Shown here piece after piece: positions 57,912 through 64,000 of a DNA stretch of 64,000 nucleotides (the stretch's first letter is position 1; every line of letters starts with the position of its first letter). A program made the translations under genes and the position numbers. The stretch is from Marthasterias glacialis (lineage: Eukaryota; Echinodermata; Asteroidea; Forcipulatida; Asteriidae). The notes under the pieces were generated by a model that worked only from the letters and a program-made list of their open reading frames with translations, was not told where the DNA came from and searched no databases. Location of the stretch: assembly GCA_911728455.2 (NCBI GenBank), contig OU452228.1, forward strand, positions 12,662,104 to 12,726,103, read 5' to 3'.

Positions 57912-59505
57912 ATGAGCCGGGGTGGGAGAGCTAGGGCATACCAACCCAGGACCAACAATGGAACCTTCATGAATAACAATAGTCAAACGTCTTACAAGAT
58001 GAGCCGGAACAATGGCATAGTCTTCGATGTGAAAGAAAACGTTCCAATCTCAACGTATGTCAATGAAATGGCTAAAACCTTGCCACCAGAGACGATCCTA
58101 TATGCCTCCCGCATAGCAGGCAATCGTGTAGCCATGTATTTTAACGAAAAGAAATACGCTGAAGAAGCTGTTACACAAGGTATGGTTGTAAACAACTCTT
58201 TAATTTATATATCACCTCTTGTACGTCAAACAACACGATTAGTCTTTTCCAACGTGTACCCTGAAATTCCAGACCATATCCTGGCTGCTAACATCAGTGA
58301 TTTCTGTAATATAGTTTCACCCATTAGATCAATACCCATCGGCATGAAGGAAAACTTAGCCCATGTTTCTATCCTTTCGCCGCCAAGTACATGTATTCAT
58401 AGAGCCAAATATCAATATCCCAGACCACATTAACATTGCTTACGGAGGGGGAAACTACAGGGTCTTCCTATCCACAGATTTTGTTAAATGCTTTGCCTGT
58501 GGGGAACATGGGCACACCCGGAAAAATTGCAAGAAACAGAAAACACCAGCATCAGATACTGAGGATGGTGGACCACAGGACGACAACCCCCTCAACCCGA
58601 AACCCGTCTTCATGCACCGAAATAAATCTGACCCAAAACACCCCCCTAAATCAGCTAGAAACCGACCCAACCAAACAGATAATAATGAAGATCCCAAAGC
58701 TCAAGACGAAGTAGGGGTACGACCCCCCTCCTCACCCTCCCATCAACCCAACCCTAATCCCTCCCTAACCCCACCAACACCCCGTCCCCCCAACTCTACC
58801 CCCCAAAAAAACCCAAGCCCCTCCCCACATGACAAAATTATCCTCTCACCCTATCCACACCAACCAGACCCGCCCACTACTCCAAAAGCTACAGATCAAT
58901 CAGTTTTTGTCTCCATCTGGGGATCTCCCCCTGGACCATCAAGAGCCACGTTCTCAGAAGTCTTGACAAAGAGGAAAAAGAAGACTCCATCTCCACCCCG
59001 TCAAGGACTAATCAAACTCACCTCCAACTCTCCTCCGAAGAAGGTTCACAAACCACCAACTGGGGAACACACAGACACACCAACCCTCACCCAAGCTCTC
59101 GATGTAGGTGAAGACAACAACAGCGACGTTTCTCATCAACCTCAACCGTCACTCTCAAACACAACACAGGAGAGCGTGGATATGAGCGACATCGAGACAG
59201 ACGACACATCCATCCTATCCGAAACTAACTCACAACTTAGTGAGGTGGACTGCGAAGAAGGAGACTTGTCCATCCCCACAGGCCCCCTGTCGCAAAAAAC
59301 AATGACAGCTTTTCTCAAGTGTGTTAAAGCCCGCAGGAGACCTGGCGAAATTGCCAAAAAATTCACTGGCGATATTCCGGGACTTGTTAAACAACTGAGA
59401 CCCTTGCGTAGCTCCCCCCTCCTAAACAGAAATATGCAAATGAGGGTTCGTAAATTAGTTAAAAGTCTAGACACACAAGATGCGTCACACCTGATACCAA
59501 AATGA
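57912..59505 (+). pseudogene. LINE ORF1 (RNA-binding protein), frameshifted
   Basis: The first frame runs from the ATG at 57912 (CACC context) to a stop at 58433; the continuation is in the +1 frame, open from before 58363 to 59505. The switch fits one extra T in TTT at 58366-58368, after which the HV.SFRRQVHVFIEP stretch reads on. Without it the protein would have about 530 residues. The N-terminal half resembles the RRM-like fold of Tx1/L1 ORF1 proteins. A zinc knuckle CFACGEHGHTRKNC (CX2CX4HX4C) lies at 58489-58530. A proline-rich, then acidic, disordered region follows, then a conserved-looking C-terminal helix region. Such proteins coat LINE RNA in the cytoplasm. A sequencing error is an alternative to a real mutation. 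Confidence 0.85.
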
Positions 59506-62500
59506 AACTGCAAAATTACATTCTGCTCAGTATGGCATTTTCTCTCGTAACAATAAACACGGGAGGATGCTCCAATCCGACTCGTAATGCCTCTTTCCAT
59601 GAGTACATTAAACAGTCTTGTTTCAACCCTGACATAGTCTTCCTACAAGAAGTCAATGATTTACCTTCCTCCTCCTATGTGTGGAAACATTGGCAACGAC
59701 AAACCACTAGTACGCCAGGCAAAACTAAAGGATCAGGCGTGGCTACTCTTGTCAAAAATAACATTTCTGTGCTCAATCATGCGGTTCTTGTTCAAAGTTA
59801 TGCTCTTTACACTGAAATTGAACATGACTCTAATATAATATACCATTTGTATAACTTACTTGTCCCACAGGGAGATGCAGAGGCCGGAAGATTGTTGGAC
59901 GCTCTGGAACGCCACTGTGCACAACATGATCGAGGTGAAATAATTATAGGAGGTGATTTTAACTGTACCCACAATCCCTCACTTGACCGCCTTTCAATTA
60001 CTCACGAAAAACGGCACAAAATAGCCTCCACCCTCTTGAATTTGGTCAACAAAAACAACCTTTGTGATATCTGGCGTGAACGTAACCCAGAACAAAGGAA
60101 ATACACTTGGTTCCGCACCAACAACATAACCACAGGGACTATGTCGAAAGCGAGGCTTGATCGCATATACCTACCTTCCAATATTGCTCCCACAGTTACA
60201 AAATGCAGCATAATACCCTGCAGCTTGTCAGATCACAGTGCGGTTAGTGTCGTTTGTAAATCTAGCTTTCAGCGACCTAGGGGAAGTGCATACTGGCACT
60301 TTAACAACTCACTCCTTCAAGACGAAAACTATAAACAAATCATCTCCCAGTTCTGGACTAAATGGCAAAGCAAACTTCCCTCCTACCATGACATATGCAC
60401 ATGGTGGGACATGGGAAAAGCCCATATCAAAAATATCACCAAGACCTATGGGAAAAAATGTGCGAATGAAAAACGTGCTCTCATTCAAAATCTTCAGAGG
60501 GATATCGATAACCTTCAAACTTCCCCCAGTCTCACCCCAGATATGAAACAATTCCTTCTTGATCAGAGGTGCGCTCTGAACAACATCTACAAACAGGACG
60601 CTCAAGGAGCCATGGTTCGTTCGCGCTTTCAATTCGAAAGCGAGGGGGACTCATGCTCCACGTTCTTTTTCAATCTAGAAAAACAAAATTCCTCTGCCAA
60701 AACTCACCACGGAATGCGATTGCAAGACGGCTCAGTCACAGAAGAGCCAAGTGAAATACGCCAGCATGTGCATTCCTTTTATAAAGACCTCTATTCTCAT
60801 GTTCCCACTTCCCAAACTGCGCAAAATTACCTCCTCAAGAACATACCAACTCTTGATCCTGCTGATTCTGAAACCTGTGATCAAGTTATTTCTATAGAAG
60901 AGTTAGATCAAGCCGTCAAACAACTTAACAAAAACAAAACCCCTGGTCTAGATGGTCTTACCAGTGAGTTCTACCTCTGTTTCTGGCCAATCATAAAGAA
61001 TGATCTTTTCAAAGTCCTGCAGAAAAGCATCGACTCTCAATCTCTCCCCATGTCGTGCAGGAGAGCAGTCATTACACTCCTACCCAAACAAGGAGACCTC
61101 CACGAAATTTCCAACTGGAGACCAGTCTCTCTCCTTAACACAGACTATAAAATACTTGCCAAAGCTTTAGCCAATAGGCTGAAAAAGGTAATCAGCGACG
61201 TTGTACACCTCGATCAATGTTATGCAGTTCCAGAGCGCTCCATTTATGACAACATAAATGTCATCAGGGACAGTATAATGTATGCTAACCACCTCGGCCT
61301 GCCTCTCGCCTTGTGCAATTTGGACCAAAAGAAGGCGTTCGATAGCATTGACCACGATTATTTGTTTACTACACTCCAAAAAATGGGCTTTGGTGAACAT
61401 TTTGTCTCCCTGATCCGTCTTCTATACACGGATGTTCAAAGCACGGTTAAAGTTCAGTCTATGCTAACAGCCCCCCTCCCCTTTGAGAGAGGCATTCGTC
61501 AAGGATGCCCCCTCTCAGGGCTTTTATATTCCATTGCTATCGAACCCCTTCTACACACCATCAGAAGTAATATGCTTAGGCATGGTTTAATACTACCAGG
61601 TTCCGAGAGGGTCCTGACTGTATCTGCATATGCAGATGACGTCACCGTCTTTATATCATCCAATCAAGGATTTGATGTATTAAATGATATTTACACCATT
61701 TATAGTAGGGCCTCATCTGCATGCCTGAATATGAATAAATGCAAAGGGCTGTGGGTCGGAGAATGGATAGACAGACAAGACCAGCCACTCAATTTTCTCT
61801 GGAACAATAAAGATGTTAAATTTCTTGGAGTTCATCTGGGAAACACTGAACCATCCAGACAAAAAAACTGGAAATTGTGTAAAGAAAAATTAAGTAATAC
61901 ACTTTCGAGATGGAGTAGTTTAGCAAGGACTATGTCGTTCAAGGGCAAAATTATCATAGCCAATCAGATAGCTGCGTCTAAACTGCTGCATATCCTCGCT
62001 GTTCTCCCTGTACCAGAACATATTCTAGATGAACTCCAAGAGACTCTTATCGATTTTGTGTGGTCTCAAAAACGCCACTTGCTCAACAGGAAAGTACTCT
62101 TCCAATCTCCAGAAAAAGGGGGACTAGGTCTTGTCTGTCTGAAATCTCGCGTTCTCACGTACAGATTTTCCTTAATTCAGCGTATGTTATGTAAAAATAA
62201 ACACCCCGCCTTTTATTTCCTTACTCACTATTTTCATATGTATCGTAATCTAGGTCACGATTTTCAACTTTTTTACACCAATCTGGAAACAAAATATCTC
62301 ACCAGCCTCCCTGTTTTCCAGGCAGAAATTCTCAAAGCCTGGATTATATCGAAAGCCACCACGAGTGTACCACCTGAATCCGTTAACTACATAGTCAACC
62401 TACCAATTAATAGTTTGTTTTTATGCTGTCATGGTAACACAAATTTTCTTTCTGGCCGGCTCCTGTCATATGGTGTCACACTAGTCAGACAACTACTCGG

Positions 62501-63395
62501 CAATGACGGAACGTGGATCTCAGCTGACAAAATTCAATCACAGCATCGGATGGGACTGCGCCCACTTTCTTGTAGAACACTCGAAGCAGAGCTGTCTCTC
62601 ATAAGATTAACTTTGAGTGAAACTTTCCCGAGACTCTTCAACAAAAGGGGTGCAACTGAAGCGCCAGACCAAAAGACTGAGATTTTTCTCCAGTCGGAGT
62701 GCCCAACACCAGACATCCATATCAACAACAACATCAGCACAGCCAATTTTTCATCCAAATACTTGTACACCGTTTTCAACAAAGAACTCAATACGTTACC
62801 GGACAATCCTCGAACTCCCTGGCACAGGGACACACTTGAAATGAACACCACAATACCCTGGAAAAATGTATATAGAGCACCTACCTCCAAGAAAGAAGGT
62901 GACGTACAGTACCGGTTGCTACATAAGATATTACCATCACAGGAAGTACTCCACTACATTGACCGTACTCTACCAAAAACCTGCGGATGGTGTGGACCGT
63001 CAGAAAAAGGAACTCTGCTACATCTCTTCTTCCAATGCCCATCGATTCAACCAGCACTGAAACTGCTGCATCGCTGTCTCAGACAACTACTTCCCGAACT
63101 GACACTAACTTTTGAAACGTACTGGTGCCTGATCCACCAAAGCAGGGGCCGGCCGAGAGAAAATGTTGATTTGGCTAACTATTTAATTATCAGCTTCAAA
63201 GCAAGTATGTATTGGTTGTATGTGCACTCGAACTTCAAAGACTGTTTGGAAACTTGGAAATACCGTATAAAGAGTAAAATCTTAATAGAATACCGTTACT
63301 ACCAGCTCAAAAATAATGTTCCCACTTTCCTCAGGACATGGGGTCTCTGCAACATATTCCAAATCACTGAAAATGAAATTGAATGGACTTTGTAA
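59502..63395 (+). CDS. LINE ORF2: endonuclease-reverse transcriptase, intact
   Basis: A 1297-residue uninterrupted frame whose ATG overlaps the ORF1 stop (ATGA). Residues 15-250 form an APE-type endonuclease: N19, QE at 49-50, GGDFN at 150-154, ARLDRIY at 217-223 and SDHSAV at 243-248, which nick target DNA. The reverse transcriptase follows, with NKTPGLDGLTSEFY, NWRPVSLLNTDYKI, DQKKAFDSIDH (D608), RGIRQGCPLSGLLY and YADD at 710-713. The catalytic aspartates are present. A C-terminal finger C1161-x2-C1164-x9-H1174-x4-C1179 matches those of L1/Tx1 proteins. Length is typical of the group. The protein carries out target-primed reverse transcription of its own RNA. The ATGA overlap suggests termination-reinitiation translation, as shown for some other LINEs. 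Confidence 0.95.
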   Translation: MKLQNYILLSMAFSLVTINTGGCSNPTRNASFHEYIKQSCFNPDIVFLQEVNDLPSSSYVWKHWQRQTTSTPGKTKGSGVATLVKNNISVLNHAVLVQSYALYTEIEHDSNIIYHLYNLLVPQGDAEAGRLLDALERHCAQHDRGEIIIGGDFNCTHNPSLDRLSITHEKRHKIASTLLNLVNKNNLCDIWRERNPEQRKYTWFRTNNITTGTMSKARLDRIYLPSNIAPTVTKCSIIPCSLSDHSAVSVVCKSSFQRPRGSAYWHFNNSLLQDENYKQIISQFWTKWQSKLPSYHDICTWWDMGKAHIKNITKTYGKKCANEKRALIQNLQRDIDNLQTSPSLTPDMKQFLLDQRCALNNIYKQDAQGAMVRSRFQFESEGDSCSTFFFNLEKQNSSAKTHHGMRLQDGSVTEEPSEIRQHVHSFYKDLYSHVPTSQTAQNYLLKNIPTLDPADSETCDQVISIEELDQAVKQLNKNKTPGLDGLTSEFYLCFWPIIKNDLFKVLQKSIDSQSLPMSCRRAVITLLPKQGDLHEISNWRPVSLLNTDYKILAKALANRLKKVISDVVHLDQCYAVPERSIYDNINVIRDSIMYANHLGLPLALCNLDQKKAFDSIDHDYLFTTLQKMGFGEHFVSLIRLLYTDVQSTVKVQSMLTAPLPFERGIRQGCPLSGLLYSIAIEPLLHTIRSNMLRHGLILPGSERVLTVSAYADDVTVFISSNQGFDVLNDIYTIYSRASSACLNMNKCKGLWVGEWIDRQDQPLNFLWNNKDVKFLGVHLGNTEPSRQKNWKLCKEKLSNTLSRWSSLARTMSFKGKIIIANQIAASKLLHILAVLPVPEHILDELQETLIDFVWSQKRHLLNRKVLFQSPEKGGLGLVCLKSRVLTYRFSLIQRMLCKNKHPAFYFLTHYFHMYRNLGHDFQLFYTNLETKYLTSLPVFQAEILKAWIISKATTSVPPESVNYIVNLPINSLFLCCHGNTNFLSGRLLSYGVTLVRQLLGNDGTWISADKIQSQHRMGLRPLSCRTLEAELSLIRLTLSETFPRLFNKRGATEAPDQKTEIFLQSECPTPDIHINNNISTANFSSKYLYTVFNKELNTLPDNPRTPWHRDTLEMNTTIPWKNVYRAPTSKKEGDVQYRLLHKILPSQEVLHYIDRTLPKTCGWCGPSEKGTLLHLFFQCPSIQPALKLLHRCLRQLLPELTLTFETYWCLIHQSRGRPRENVDLANYLIISFKASMYWLYVHSNFKDCLETWKYRIKSKILIEYRYYQLKNNVPTFLRTWGLCNIFQITENEIEWTL

Positions 63396-63509
63396 TTTGT
63401 AAGCCTCGTTTATTAACGATCTGCTCTTTGTTAAAGATGCTTTTTGTTCTACTAATGTACCATTTTTAGGTTTTTCTGTTTTTTGTATATTCTGTATATT
63501 TTGTGATTG

Positions 63510-63515
63510 AATAAA
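63510..63515 (+). terminator. Polyadenylation signal of the LINE
   Basis: AATAAA lies 115 bases after the ORF2 stop and about 25 bases before the A-rich end of the element, the normal spacing for cleavage and polyadenylation. Confidence 0.75.
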
Positions 63516-63540
63516 GTATTAGTTTTGAAAAGTCAAAAAA

Positions 63541-64000
63541 AGTCAATCAATCATTCAATTTATAAGGCACCTAGCCAATGGTCATTGCTCAGTTATAGCG
63601 TTGCACACTGAAGCTCTGAAATAAAGTGGGATTTGAAGGAAAGACTGTCTGATTGCCAAGTTTCGCACATGTTTTTTTACGGTAGGCCTATAAATAGGTT
63701 TAGTATTATTATTTATTCAGCCATCACAACAATACAGAACAATACAACAATAAAATAAAAAATACTTCCAGATGGGCTTGGAGCAACAAAAGCAAAGCAA
63801 TTACTGTGATCCGTAGACCTGCTGCGCCCACATCCAGTTGTAAAACAAATAGAATAGATAAAAATAATTATTAACTTTTGGAAATAAAAATAGACAAATA
63901 AGCTACAAATAAACATATGTTCTACATATGTGAAAAATTTTAATAAAACTTTAGAAAGCATGAAATAAATGAGAATAAGACCAGTTTTTAAGAGTAGAAA
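63541..64000. other. LINE 3' flank, repeat-like, no gene
   Basis: Starts AGTCAATCAATCATTCAATT and continues with TATAAGGCACCTAGCCAATG, a repeat-like motif resembling the one at 40.67 kb. The remainder is AT-rich; the minus-strand 82-codon frame at 63713-63961 shows no domain. Confidence 0.5.

Larger units (their letters stand above)
57694..63540 (+). mobile_element. Near full-length Tx1/L1-type LINE retrotransposon
   Basis: A 5.85-kb non-LTR retrotransposon with a 218-bp leader, ORF1 (57912-59505), ORF2 (59502-63395) and a 145-bp 3' region with AATAAA at 63510, ending in GAAAAGTCAAAAAA. ORF2 carries an N-terminal apurinic-type endonuclease, a reverse transcriptase and a C-terminal CX2CX9HX4C finger. 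That layout, with the CCHC-bearing ORF1, fits the Tx1 branch of the L1 group. (TCAA)n sequence at both edges is the only flank match seen. One frameshift in ORF1 is the only defect found, so the copy is young but probably not self-sufficient. Both end coordinates are estimates. Confidence 0.88.

Noticed and set aside
59142-59600. 152-residue minus-strand frame
   Set aside because: Shadow of LINE ORF1/ORF2 coding sequence on the opposite strand.

Overview
This is a low-GC, intron-bearing animal nuclear window, most likely from an echinoderm and perhaps a sea star. The reasons are the mix of interspersed repeats: SINEs with a tRNA-like head and a '...TGACACTTGTGTCCTTTAGC...' body, short elements ending in GGGCCCAATTTCATAGAGC and GGGTCGATTTCACAAAG, hAT-type elements ending in CAGTGGCGTAACTAAGG, and a Tx1-like LINE. 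The species assignment is inference from remembered repeat style; no database was searched.

Genes are very sparse. The only convincing host gene is a single-exon class A (rhodopsin-like) G-protein-coupled receptor at 33177-34304 (+). Two other long coding units belong to transposons. One is a structurally complete hAT-type DNA transposon (46663-50535) with matching 17-bp terminal inverted repeats, a 6-bp target duplication and a two-exon transposase (BED-type zinc finger plus hAT catalytic domain). The other is a near-complete Tx1/L1-type LINE (about 57694-63540) with an intact 1297-residue ORF2 (APE endonuclease plus reverse transcriptase) and an ORF1 broken by one extra T. One weak candidate exon lies at 25440-25763 (-).

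Layout: 1-18 kb holds no recognised gene, two inverted-repeat elements and one SINE. 18-31 kb holds a foldback element, a SINE split by a hAT-type MITE, several tandem duplications, a 32-bp minisatellite, a second copy of the TTAA-flanked element seen at 5.1 kb, and a third SINE. 31-35 kb has a foldback, the receptor, and two more inverted-repeat elements. 35-46 kb is non-coding with three foldbacks (one made of tRNA-like halves). 46.6-50.5 kb is the hAT transposon. 52-56 kb is a dense nest of inverted-repeat elements, including a 1.1-kb giant foldback whose arms are tandem arrays of units that are themselves palindromic. 57-64 kb is the LINE, preceded by a 180-bp (CT)n tract and a (TCAA)n tract.

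The dominant theme is inverted repeats: at least a dozen separate hairpin-forming elements of 130-1500 bp, several sharing TTAA at their edges. This suggests repeated bursts of non-autonomous DNA transposons. Everything functional about the non-coding stretches is unresolved, and small host exons could have been missed.
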